From: a virus
IMG/VR virus record: IMGVR_UViG_3300034198_019889
Span: 1 to 22,129 of that record
Strand: one strand, 5' to 3'
DNA length: 22,129 nucleotides
Shown here: piece after piece, positions 5,212-12,200 of the stretch
Position numbering within the stretch: the stretch's first letter is position 1
Layout: every line of letters starts with the position of its first letter
Translations under genes and position numbers: made by a program
Notes under the pieces: generated by a model
What the model was told of the DNA's origin: nothing
The model's input: the letters and a program-made list of their open reading frames with translations, nothing else
Databases searched by the model: none

Positions 5212-7887
5212 TTACGACAGCAGGGATCTTGGAATTGCAATCGCCCTGGTGCTGCTCGATAAGCCCTGAAACCGCGTGACACCCCAACGCTGCGCACCGG
5301 GTAGCGAAGCCAGCAAATTCGTCCAGCCGCAAGCCGCCCATGCGGTGTCGCGTAACAGCAGCGACACCCCCTTGGCGGTCGTAGAGACGAGTAAAAATTC
5401 GGCCTCGACCTTTAAGCCATGCCTCCCCAGCTCAGCCTTCGCCTGGCTTGCGGTCAGGGGGTCACTGGGATCCCCCAGGCCGCCAGCGGCAACGCAGGCC
5501 ACCAATTCGCCCACGGTTCGCCGCACGTCACCCGAACCCGTTTCCACCCGTAGCCGCGCCTGGAGAATCGTTTGCAGGCAGTCATTTTGGTCGCCGCCGC
5601 GCTCATCGCGGCCACTAGCGCCCTCCTCAAGCCCGCAAGCCCGCAACATTTTAAGTGCCTGATCGGCGGTAGGCGGCACTTGGTTGGAGAGCATCCAGGC
5701 GCCAGCCAGCAGGGCCCCAATCTGATCACCAGCCGCAGCACCCGAAAGCTCAATGGCGGCAACTTCCGAAAAAACACGAGCAGATTCCCGTACCTGTGGA
5801 ATTAAATTGACCATCCGCGCAACAAGCTGTCTGCCGGTGTTTTTTGTTATAGACTTCAATAAATCAGATTTAAGCTCCTTCCAGTGCTCAGCTTTTGCCT
5901 CTGGCGTTAATTCATCTGGTATTCTCAGCATCAAAACAGAAAACCTACGTCTGTCCGCACCTTGAACCAATGCAACACTGATACTGGATAACATAAACAT
6001 TGATCTGATATTAAACATCATTGCCTCACCACTAACTGAACCCTTAACAGTTACCCCGCGTGATTCCGAGGAAGATATGCGAGCCAAGGACAAAACACCC
6101 TGAACCTTTCCAGCATCAACCCGTCCATTTGACTCTGCTTCGTCCTGAATTACGGGTATTCCATCACTTTTCAACATTTGCCTGATACCAGCCTCTGAAG
6201 ATTCCTGACCTTTCAAAACAAGGGCAATATCCGACAGTAAAGGATTAACAAATAAATTCATTAACTGAGTCTTGCCGGATCCCTGTACCGCATTTAACCA
6301 AATGTGTGGCCGCCAGTCCAGGGCTCCGCAAATAGGCGCCAAAGCCGTCCAGCCAGCTAAAAGCACCCCAGAAGATTTTGATTCCCAATGAAATCTTTCA
6401 GATAATTCAAGTAAATTAGCTCCCTCTTGATCACTTAACGGCTCAGCAGAGCCAGGACCATCGCGCCTTGGTAGTCTTTGATAAATGTAATCAGATACGG
6501 GAGGATTTAGTACGGGATAAGGTTTACCATCAACAATCAATCTGTCGCCAAGGTGAAAAACAACACGACCCTCATCCCACCATGCGCCAACGCCACGAAT
6601 GCGAGAGCTATCGTAACAACCAATTCGATGCTGCTCCCTAAATAATTCACTTACGCATTGCTGCCAATTTATACCAATAAACTCTCCATCTTTATTAAAC
6701 CTTGGATACTGTTTTGACCAGTATTCAATAGGCGCAACCCTAAACAAATTCATAGGTCCATGCGAAGCTCCGCTTATACTTGTAACCTGACCACTATCGC
6801 CGGGTTGATAATAGTATTCGCTACCACTAAAGCCAAGTAGTGTATATGGTTTTGTATTGCCTTGATTACTAGCTGCATTGACTACCTGATCGTCGCCGTT
6901 GCCGCCAGAATTGCCTACCGCAGAAAGGTTTTCGCTCAAATAGGTTGTGGCATCAGACTCCGACCAGTCCGCAGCATCTGCAATGTCCCAACCCTGGGGG
7001 GCATCCTTTGGTGGTGCAACTATACCTATCGAGCCTGCGCCTATACCGCTTAAAATCGAAGCCAGCTTCTTGGCGCATTGCGCACCATCATCGTCGGCGT
7101 CGGGCCAGATCGCTACGTTTCGGCCAGCAAGAGGCGTCCAGTCAACATGGCCTACCGCTTTTGAGCCATTAGACCACGTAATGACTACGTGATCGGGAAA
7201 AAGTAATCTAGCCGCATCCCAAGTAGTTTCACCTTCGACTATCAAAATATCTAAATCGGGTCGAATCAGTAACTCTTCTTGCCCCAATAGCGGCCTTGGT
7301 GACGGCCACTCAGACGTAAACGGATCTGTCCTTTTAGGAAAATGCCAGCCATTGTCTAGCCACGTTCTATGTACTAATGTTTTGCTTGGCTTACCCCTCT
7401 TGTCCGGTTTTTTCTTGTTCTCATATCTCTGTATCCAATATAACTGTTCGCCGTTGGTATTCCGATAACACCACTGAGCTACCGAGCGACCCATCATCGG
7501 CGGTTTTGCGTCAACAGGCGGTTTTTCTGGTATCCGTGCTGGTTTAACGTTTTTTTTAACTGCTGCTATAGGTTTTTCTCCCAAAAATTGCTCAACCTCG
7601 TTAGCCGCCTCCTTGAACGTCCACTGGCGAGACTTCATCAAAAGGTCAACGCCAGAGATAGGGCCTCCGTTCTCACCAGGGCCACCGCATTGATTGCAAT
7701 AACCTCCCCCGTCACCCTTTCCAGCCGAGTCGTCCCATCGCCAGCGATCAGCGTCGGGCCTATCCCCGCAAAGCGGACAAGGACCATGCCGACCATCCAA
7801 GAAAGAGGAATCTATTCGGCCCAGTCCGGTAAGAATCTCAAACCACTTGCCGTTAGCTGTAGCAAGTAAATTTTTGTTACTTGGCAC
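5212..7887 (-). CDS. Primase-helicase (zinc finger, Toprim, ATPase)
   Basis: An 891-residue leftward gene with a GTG start at 7887 that overlaps the TAG of the RHH gene (TAGTG). An N-terminal zinc finger of P4-alpha/gp4 primase type has Cys37, Cys40, Cys64 and Cys67. A Toprim-like domain follows with ILIVEGE (214-220) and WPDADDDG (261-268), giving the Glu and Asp residues that bind metal. After a linker, the ATPase has Walker A AVQGSGKT (533-540) and a Walker B-like IPVIQDEAE (577-585), as in DUF927-type helicases. It should unwind DNA and lay primers at phage or plasmid forks. The last 190 residues (5212-5780) are strikingly GC-rich and less conserved in appearance. It ends next to the TGTTACG cluster, so it may act there. 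No polymerase domain was seen. Confidence 0.88.
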   Translation of the reverse strand: MPSNKNLLATANGKWFEILTGLGRIDSSFLDGRHGPCPLCGDRPDADRWRWDDSAGKGDGGGYCNQCGGPGENGGPISGVDLLMKSRQWTFKEAANEVEQFLGEKPIAAVKKNVKPARIPEKPPVDAKPPMMGRSVAQWCYRNTNGEQLYWIQRYENKKKPDKRGKPSKTLVHRTWLDNGWHFPKRTDPFTSEWPSPRPLLGQEELLIRPDLDILIVEGETTWDAARLLFPDHVVITWSNGSKAVGHVDWTPLAGRNVAIWPDADDDGAQCAKKLASILSGIGAGSIGIVAPPKDAPQGWDIADAADWSESDATTYLSENLSAVGNSGGNGDDQVVNAASNQGNTKPYTLLGFSGSEYYYQPGDSGQVTSISGASHGPMNLFRVAPIEYWSKQYPRFNKDGEFIGINWQQCVSELFREQHRIGCYDSSRIRGVGAWWDEGRVVFHLGDRLIVDGKPYPVLNPPVSDYIYQRLPRRDGPGSAEPLSDQEGANLLELSERFHWESKSSGVLLAGWTALAPICGALDWRPHIWLNAVQGSGKTQLMNLFVNPLLSDIALVLKGQESSEAGIRQMLKSDGIPVIQDEAESNGRVDAGKVQGVLSLARISSSESRGVTVKGSVSGEAMMFNIRSMFMLSSISVALVQGADRRRFSVLMLRIPDELTPEAKAEHWKELKSDLLKSITKNTGRQLVARMVNLIPQVRESARVFSEVAAIELSGAAAGDQIGALLAGAWMLSNQVPPTADQALKMLRACGLEEGASGRDERGGDQNDCLQTILQARLRVETGSGDVRRTVGELVACVAAGGLGDPSDPLTASQAKAELGRHGLKVEAEFLLVSTTAKGVSLLLRDTAWAACGWTNLLASLPGAQRWGVTRFQGLSSSTRAIAIPRSLLS

Positions 7888-8090
7888 TACTCGCCCTGTC
7901 GCGGTTTACTGATAAAGATGGAACATCGTATGACTGGCCTTTCAGGAACAATCAGATTGCGAATCACAGCGGCCCGTGATTCCTCTGATTCCTCTGGCTC
8001 ATGACGGCTGTCAAGCCAGGCAACCATCCTCGGTGAAAGCCGGAACGTAAAAATTTCCATTGGATTGGAGGGTTGTACCTTGGCCACCAT
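7887..8090 (-). CDS. Ribbon-helix-helix (CopG/Arc-like) protein
   Basis: Leftward gene whose TAG overlaps the primase GTG start. The core MEIFTFRLSPRMVAWLDSR is a typical RHH strand and first helix, and EESRAAVIRNLI is the second helix, so it should dimerise and bind DNA in the major groove. I give ATG at 8090 (67 residues); ATG at 8060, right at the strand, gives 57 residues and is favoured if the -10-like TGCTATGGT at 8086-8094 is a real promoter. A small RHH protein encoded directly upstream of and overlapping a replication gene recalls CopG-RepB copy control in plasmids. It may repress its own promoter and the divergent one at 8100-8128. The targets are unknown. Confidence 0.72.
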   Translation of the reverse strand: MVAKVQPSNPMEIFTFRLSPRMVAWLDSRHEPEESEESRAAVIRNLIVPERPVIRCSIFISKPRQGE

Positions 8091-8094
8091 AGCA
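8086..8094 (-). promoter_or_regulatory. Putative leftward extended -10 for the RHH-primase operon
   Basis: TGCTATGGT on the minus strand matches the extended -10 form TGnTATnnT. It overlaps the ATG at 8090, so if used the RHH protein would start at 8060. No good -35 is visible. It lies back to back with the rightward promoter at 8100-8128. Confidence 0.35.
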
Positions 8095-8099
8095 GTTGG

Positions 8100-8128
8100 T
8101 TGCAAGCGAAGCGAATACGTGCTATGTT
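8100..8128 (+). promoter_or_regulatory. Rightward promoter for the 8155-15249 operon
   Basis: TTGCAA (8100-8105), a 17-base spacer and TATGTT (8123-8128), preceded by TGC to give an extended -10. The predicted start near 8135 leaves a leader of about 20 bases before the ATG at 8155. It is the only good promoter before a long run of overlapping genes. A GCGAA-GCGAA direct repeat in the spacer (8106-8115) could bind a regulator. Confidence 0.6.
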
Positions 8129-8154
8129 TCACAGGCATCACGCAAAACCGCCCA

Positions 8155-8439
8155 ATGCCCCTAAAACAGTTTAAGCCAGGCGCCGACGCTTTTCGGCATC
8201 CATGCACGCTGGCCGAACCGAACTGCCGAGTTCGTATTATTGAAAAAATTACTAACGATCCAAAGGTTACGGTGACCTTAAATTCCGGCAGAAAAGTTCA
8301 AGTTAAGCCTTTTCCTCGTTACAGAGTTTGTGACGTGGATGGCAACGTTTTTATCATAGGCAAAATTTGCCTATCTCTCAACCCGATTACCTACAGCCCG
8401 AGGGGTACTTATTCCATTATGGTCGGCTGGAAGCCATGA
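8155..8439 (+). CDS. Hypothetical protein, first gene of the rightward operon (94 aa)
   Basis: ATG at 8155 lies about 20 bases downstream of the predicted transcription start; the longer frame back to 8065 would cross the promoter and the RHH gene. The protein has an extended N-terminus, then alternating strands (VRIIEKI, VTVTLNSGRKVQVK, VFIIGKI, YSIMVGW), which suggests a small all-beta barrel. The first gene of an early phage operon is often a host-takeover protein, but nothing here identifies its function. Its TGA overlaps the next ATG as ATGA. Confidence 0.62.
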   Translation: MPLKQFKPGADAFRHPCTLAEPNCRVRIIEKITNDPKVTVTLNSGRKVQVKPFPRYRVCDVDGNVFIIGKICLSLNPITYSPRGTYSIMVGWKP

Positions 8440-8714
8440 TTCAAGCTATTGGCCTTGACATACAAAAAGCTCAAAAATTGCTTAAAAACCTTGCAAACAA
8501 CAATGCAGAAGTTTATTTTGCTGTTACGCATTTAACCAATGCGCAGCAGAAAATTGCAACATACAATCCAGCCGCAAAATCACTTTTAAGTATTGTTGTT
8601 TATTCGCTAATTCGCAGTGTTTTGGCTTTTACCGCCGGAGTTCAAATTGGCATTCAGCATGGTAGATCGCTAGTGGAATCTCAGCACAGCAACGGGCTAG
8701 GGGTTGGCAAATGA
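8436..8714 (+). CDS. Hypothetical protein with one hydrophobic segment (92 aa)
   Basis: Begins at an ATGA overlap with the preceding gene and ends at another (8711-8714). The N-terminal half is helical and polar (DIQKAQKLLKNLANNN). Residues of about 46-72 (SLLSIVVYSLIRSVLAFTAG) form one possible membrane span, interrupted by an arginine, followed by a glycine-rich polar tail. It could be a small inner-membrane protein such as an exclusion or lysis-timing factor; the sequence does not decide this. Confidence 0.6.
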   Translation: MIQAIGLDIQKAQKLLKNLANNNAEVYFAVTHLTNAQQKIATYNPAAKSLLSIVVYSLIRSVLAFTAGVQIGIQHGRSLVESQHSNGLGVGK

Positions 8715-9049
8715 CCCAGATCGAAACTCTTGAGTATTTTATGAACCTTGCAAAGGTTTATGAATCTGAAAACGCAGAAACAACTTGCTGGGAACAGCTT
8801 GAAGTTATTCTTCGAGGATTAAAAACAGAAGCGTTGCTACAGCAGTGGCCTACGCCAATTTCTTTTTTAGATCGCAAGCCAACTAAAAGCGATGCCGACT
8901 CAAACGGGCGTATTGCGTGTTACGATACGGACGGCGACTGGATGCAATATCCATGGGACAATGATCCAGATGGCTGTTGGATTGGCTGGGCCCATACTAA
9001 ACTGTGGTTTGCTGACCAATTTACCAACAAATTCAACCTCAAGCCTTAA
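8711..9049 (+). CDS. Hypothetical protein with a PT-x-x-D-x-D-x-x-G domain (112 aa)
   Basis: Starts at an ATGA overlap. The N-terminal 45 residues form an acidic helical segment. The C-terminal part has the pattern DRKPTKSDADSNGRIACYD, then DWMQYPW, then CWIGWAHT. The same order (DR-PT-x-x-D-x-D-x-x-G, a Y, GxW, W, C-x-W-x-H) is found in the protein at 11643-12011, so the two are probably paralogous domains. This small domain is common in cyanobacterial phage hypotheticals; its function is not known to me. Confidence 0.62.
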   Translation: MTQIETLEYFMNLAKVYESENAETTCWEQLEVILRGLKTEALLQQWPTPISFLDRKPTKSDADSNGRIACYDTDGDWMQYPWDNDPDGCWIGWAHTKLWFADQFTNKFNLKP

Positions 9050-9052
9050 ATC

Positions 9053-9424
9053 ATGAGTAACCCCATTCTTTATTGTCAATCGCAAAACATCAAGCTTCGC
9101 GATTCTTCCGTTCTTGGAAGGGAAATTGGCATTGACGATGTAAAGGATCTCGACGATTCAACCCTTTCCAGGTTTTGCATTGAACTGGATCTTTACGACG
9201 AAGAACTGCGAAATGAATACGCAGAATCTACCAATGTTGTAAGCAAGCAAGCGCTTACTCACAAGCGAATGATCTGGAAAGCTTTTCTTTTGCAGGGTCG
9301 AATTGAAAAAGAAACCCGTAAGCTTGACCAAGGGGAAAGGTTTTACGACCTTGTATGTGCTAAGATTGGATCGCAAGCGGCCAAGGACCTGATGACCGAG
9401 GCCCGCAGCGTTATTCAACCATGA
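9053..9424 (+). CDS. Hypothetical protein (123 aa)
   Basis: Begins three bases after the preceding stop and ends in an ATGA overlap with the ligase-like gene. The protein is largely helical and charged: a segment GIDDVKDLDDSTLSRFCIEL, then a tyrosine- and glutamate-rich helix, then a lysine-rich C-terminal half (RIEKETRKLDQGERFYDLV). No catalytic motif, membrane segment or metal site is visible. Position next to the ligase-like gene suggests a replication or repair accessory role, but only by proximity. Confidence 0.6.
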   Translation: MSNPILYCQSQNIKLRDSSVLGREIGIDDVKDLDDSTLSRFCIELDLYDEELRNEYAESTNVVSKQALTHKRMIWKAFLLQGRIEKETRKLDQGERFYDLVCAKIGSQAAKDLMTEARSVIQP

Positions 9425-9954
9425 ACCTTATGCACGGCATTGACGCCGATCTTGACAATCTTGCTCAATACATTCACTGGGATCAGCAGAAAAAATATCG
9501 CGGCGTTCGTTTTTTTTGGGATGGGCGTAATGCTTATTCCAAAGAGGGCCGCGAAATTGAGCTGACCGATGAATGGCTTGACGGTCTTCCAAGCAGAATC
9601 GCCCTTGATTGCGAGCTTTATGATGGCATTGACGGCGAGCGCCGTTGTGCTAGCGTAATTCGCTACGGACCCAAGCACATTACAAAGTCAATGCAAATCA
9701 TTGCTTTTGATTTACCCATGCCAGGAATGCCATGGAATACCCGCAAGTACGCATTAGCTGCGGCAGTTCAAAGTGCCGATTTTGACCGATTGGAGCTTGC
9801 TCGTTGGTCCACTGTTTCCTCGGTCCATGAAATGCTTGCATACTTACGTGCGGTAAAATTCAACGGCGGCGAAGGCTTGATGCTTCGGGATCCACGGAGC
9901 TACTACACGCCCGGTTATCAACCATGCTTGATTAAGCTCAAGTACGCTGTATAG
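9421..9954 (+). CDS. ATP-dependent DNA ligase adenylation domain, no OB fold
   Basis: A 177-residue protein with the nucleotidyltransferase motifs of small ATP-dependent ligases in order: motif I region KKYRGVRFFWDG (the lysine before Y would be adenylated), motif III ALDCELYDG, motif IIIa IIAFDLP, motif IV GGEGLMLRDPRSYY and motif V LIKLKY. The protein stops three residues after motif V, so the OB-fold domain that normally follows is absent; small bacterial ligases are usually 250 residues or more. In motif I the usual K-x-DG has become K-x-RG. It may be an unusual minimal ligase, a domain that adenylates another substrate, or a decayed ligase. It starts at an ATGA overlap within the operon. 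Confidence 0.78.
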   Translation: MNLMHGIDADLDNLAQYIHWDQQKKYRGVRFFWDGRNAYSKEGREIELTDEWLDGLPSRIALDCELYDGIDGERRCASVIRYGPKHITKSMQIIAFDLPMPGMPWNTRKYALAAAVQSADFDRLELARWSTVSSVHEMLAYLRAVKFNGGEGLMLRDPRSYYTPGYQPCLIKLKYAV

Positions 9955-10040
9955 CAGTAAAGAGACGTCCACCATGCCCTAACCCGCGCCTTCAGCCATG
10001 GCGATGGGAGGCTCTTGTCCAAAACATTCCACAAGATCCA

Positions 10041-10478
10041 GTGACTATTTCAGAGCAATCAAGTGTAATTCGCTGCACTGTTTGCAGTCGAGATAGAGAA
10101 AGGTTTTTGCATCGGCATGAGTCAAATCCAAATGAATCAGCAATTAAATGGTTAAAAGGATCCTGCTCAATTCCAGGCCCAAAGCGGTATTCTTGCAATT
10201 TTGTTGGCATTCCAGAAGGACGGCCAAGCAAAGAAATAACTATTGAGGAAAAAATCAATTCTTTGCTTGTTGACCTTTTTTGCGAAGAGTGGATGGATGA
10301 GGCTGATTGGATTAAAACGCTACAAAATTTTAACGCTCAACCAGGTTGCAGCGTGGAAAATCTAAAAAAAGATTTTCTTACGGGCGTTGCAAATGGTTAC
10401 ACAATAGATCAGCAAATTTCAATATGTAGAAAATTACTCAAACCACGTTTTTCTCTAAAACAAAATGACAGCATCTAA
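10041..10478 (+). CDS. Hypothetical protein with Cys/His cluster (145 aa)
   Basis: GTG at 10041 is the first standard start in this frame, but the frame is open back to 9936 and the intervening codons read like protein (PWRWEALVQNIPQ), so the true N-terminus is uncertain. Near the N-terminus CTVC is followed by H-x-H, and later C-S-I-P and C-N-F, which could make a zinc site. A lysine-rich linker leads to a helical C-terminal domain. I recognise no family; an HNH or zinc-finger role is possible but not shown. It overlaps the next gene by 14 bases. Confidence 0.5.
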   Translation: MTISEQSSVIRCTVCSRDRERFLHRHESNPNESAIKWLKGSCSIPGPKRYSCNFVGIPEGRPSKEITIEEKINSLLVDLFCEEWMDEADWIKTLQNFNAQPGCSVENLKKDFLTGVANGYTIDQQISICRKLLKPRFSLKQNDSI

Positions 10479-10647
10479 CTTTAGGGTTTACATTGATCAT
10501 GTTCGGCACACATTTAGCCAAATCTCTTTTGGCGGCGATAATGAACATTGTGTAAATGCAATTATTGCGGCCAAGCAAGCCGCTGGCAGAGACAAGCGAA
10601 AAAATGCTATGCTGTTGAAGCTTGCTGCTGAAATGGCTGGAAAGTGA
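10465..10647 (+). CDS. Small hypothetical protein (60 aa)
   Basis: ATG at 10465 inside the end of the previous gene; the stop is shared as GTGA with the next small gene. The protein has an N-terminal basic strand-turn, then a long helix (VNAIIAAKQAAGRDKRKNAM) with alanine and lysine, ending LLKLAAEMAGK. It is rich in basic residues and could bind nucleic acid or a partner protein. No known family. Confidence 0.5.
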   Translation: MTASNFRVYIDHVRHTFSQISFGGDNEHCVNAIIAAKQAAGRDKRKNAMLLKLAAEMAGK

Positions 10648-10772
10648 GGTACACAAGCTCTTGGCTTGAAAGATTTCTTAATCTTCCGCATGTTTTTTGG
10701 CAGCATGATAAGATAGGCCTTTCCCCCTGGAAAGCGGTTCAACTCAGCCTTTCAATTCCCGAAAAACCATGA
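10644..10772 (+). CDS. Very small gene between two overlapped neighbours (42 aa)
   Basis: A GTG at 10644 overlaps the TGA of the gene before (GTGA) and its own TGA at 10770-10772 overlaps the ATG of the dNMP kinase (ATGA). The frame between is exactly 43 codons including the stop. The product is aromatic and basic (SSWLERFLNLP, FWQHDK, SPWKAVQLSL). The double overlap, which matches the style of the whole operon, is the main evidence that it is translated. Its function is unknown; it may serve mainly for translational coupling. Confidence 0.5.
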   Translation: MRYTSSWLERFLNLPHVFWQHDKIGLSPWKAVQLSLSIPEKP

Positions 10773-11386
10773 TCATGCCTACTGTTATTGCCATCATTTC
10801 TCCTTGCCCAGGATCAGGTAAAAGCACAACCGCAAATTATTTGTTGAATTATTATAGAAACGCTAAAATAGTTCCATTAGCTCAACCATTAAAAAAAATG
10901 CTTGCAAGCTTGATGGATTCATTTGGTATTGACCAATTTGAACAAATGCTTTATTCTACTTCTTGGAAAGAAGAGCCAATTGAAAAAATTCCTGGTAGTC
11001 CTTCGTATCGACGACTTGCTCAAACAATCGGAACTGAATGGGGACGTAATTTAATTGATAACGATTTATGGGTTGATGCCTGGAAAGAATCAATTTCCAG
11101 TTTTAATGGAGTTGTCATTGTTGATGACTGTCGTCGTCTGAACGAATATAAAGCTATTGCGGCCATGCCTGGGTCATTGATCTTAAGAATTGTCAATCAA
11201 AAAACATTAAAAAATTACCGAAAATCATTGCCCCGCAATTTTTGGCAAAAATTATTAAAAATTACTCCTAGATATGGGCACGCATCCGAAGGAGAGCTTA
11301 AAACGATTCCAGTATTGTCAACAATTTACAACGATGGTACACTGGAAGAACTTTATGCACAAATTGATGCTATTTTGAACAAGTGA
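10769..11386 (+). CDS. Deoxynucleoside monophosphate kinase, phage type
   Basis: A 205-residue protein with Walker A CPGSGKST (residues 13-20) and the phage dNMP-kinase signature RRLAQTIGTEWGRNLIDNDLW, shortened here to RRLAQTIGTEWGRNLI followed by DLWVDAW. A VVIVDDCRRLNE stretch is consistent with the substrate-binding region that follows. It should phosphorylate dNMPs to dNDPs for phage DNA synthesis, working downstream of ThyX on dTMP. T4 gp1 is the best-known member of the class. ATG at 10769 overlaps the previous stop; a second ATG two codons on is also possible. The gene is notably AT-rich compared with its neighbours. Confidence 0.82.
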   Translation: MIMPTVIAIISPCPGSGKSTTANYLLNYYRNAKIVPLAQPLKKMLASLMDSFGIDQFEQMLYSTSWKEEPIEKIPGSPSYRRLAQTIGTEWGRNLIDNDLWVDAWKESISSFNGVVIVDDCRRLNEYKAIAAMPGSLILRIVNQKTLKNYRKSLPRNFWQKLLKITPRYGHASEGELKTIPVLSTIYNDGTLEELYAQIDAILNK

Positions 11387-11646
11387 ATAATTGGCACATA
11401 TACGAGCCCCAGCCCACCGACGTCTCGCTATTGCTTCTTGGCTGTCCAACGTGCCAAAAATCTCGGCCCTTTGTAACATCGTACACCCCATGGATAGGGT
11501 ATGATAAAACTTGCCTTGGTTGCGGTGAAAACTGGCACGACGAACAGCGGTGTGAACGGCCATTTGAGCGGGGTTGGCGCAAAAAATCTATAGTTGCCGC
11601 AAAAGCTTTATTTCGCAAATTCCATCCCAAAACAACTCAGCTATGA
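11383..11646 (+). CDS. Small zinc-ribbon protein (87 aa)
   Basis: GTG at 11383 overlaps the kinase stop (GTGA). Two CxxC pairs, CPTC (about 21-24) and CLGC (about 44-47), are 20 residues apart with aromatic and Gly residues between, which is a classic zinc-ribbon layout. The C-terminal part is basic (RCERPFERGWRKK). It could bind nucleic acid or modify host transcription, but no specific family is evident. Its TGA overlaps the next ATG as ATGA. Confidence 0.65.
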   Translation: MNNWHIYEPQPTDVSLLLLGCPTCQKSRPFVTSYTPWIGYDKTCLGCGENWHDEQRCERPFERGWRKKSIVAAKALFRKFHPKTTQL

Positions 11647-12011
11647 ATTTTGCCGATTATCAGCTCATTTCCAAAGCTACCGCTACTTACCCAAGCGACC
11701 ATGCCACCGGCGCAACAACAATCAAGGTTTATCCACATCATTGGCCAGAGCCAATCTGCGACAGGCCCCCAACAGCAAAAGACGGCGACCACGAGGGCGT
11801 GGTTCAGTACCTCAACCATGAGGGGCGCTGGGCAAACGGATCGTGGGAACAAGTTGCCAGCAACTTTGGCAAATGCCCATGGCTTCATTGCCCTCAATGG
11901 AGGCTGGATTGGAGCGACTCACATTCCCTCACCCGCGCAGTTCCATTAGCGCCTGCGCCTACCCATGCCTGCCCCCACTGGGACCGCAGCGGCAGCGGAG
12001 ACGGGCGATGA
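11643..12011 (+). CDS. Hypothetical protein with PT-x-x-D-x-D-x-x-G domain (122 aa)
   Basis: Starts at an ATGA overlap. The central region reads DRPPTAKDGDHEGVVQYLN, then GRWANGSWEQV, then CPWLHCPQW, aligning in order and spacing with the C-terminal part of the protein at 8711-9049. The ending is rich in Pro, His and Cys (APTHACPHWDR). These proteins resemble a small domain frequent in picocyanobacterial phages and hosts whose role is unknown. It ends in an ATGA overlap with the next gene. Confidence 0.62.
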   Translation: MNFADYQLISKATATYPSDHATGATTIKVYPHHWPEPICDRPPTAKDGDHEGVVQYLNHEGRWANGSWEQVASNFGKCPWLHCPQWRLDWSDSHSLTRAVPLAPAPTHACPHWDRSGSGDGR

Positions 12012-12196
12012 ATAATAGCACGATTGATTTTTTGGCTGATTGCGCGGCCTGGCACTCATGGCTGGAGAAAGCTACGCCAGAAGAAATTGAAAAAAACCCT
12101 GCAACAGGTCATTTGCGTATCCAGCGCTTGCTTGGTGCAATGAATTGCAGTCAATTGCAGCCTGGCGGAAACATTGAAATTTCTTTATATTTTTAA
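12008..12196 (+). CDS. Small hypothetical protein (62 aa)
   Basis: Starts at an ATGA overlap and ends five bases before the helicase ATG. The product is predicted to be mainly helical: FLADCAAWHSWLEKATPEEI followed by HLRIQRLLGAMN. I recognise no family. Placement directly before a DEAH helicase suggests co-expression only. Confidence 0.5.
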   Translation: MNNSTIDFLADCAAWHSWLEKATPEEIEKNPATGHLRIQRLLGAMNCSQLQPGGNIEISLYF

Positions 12197-12200
12197 TACG

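Noticed and set aside
9936-10478. Frameshifted ligase OB fold downstream of motif V
   Set aside because: The -1 frame is open but lacks the usual OB-fold phrases (GKGK..G, GAL, IGSGF), and there is no slippery site near 9936-9951.
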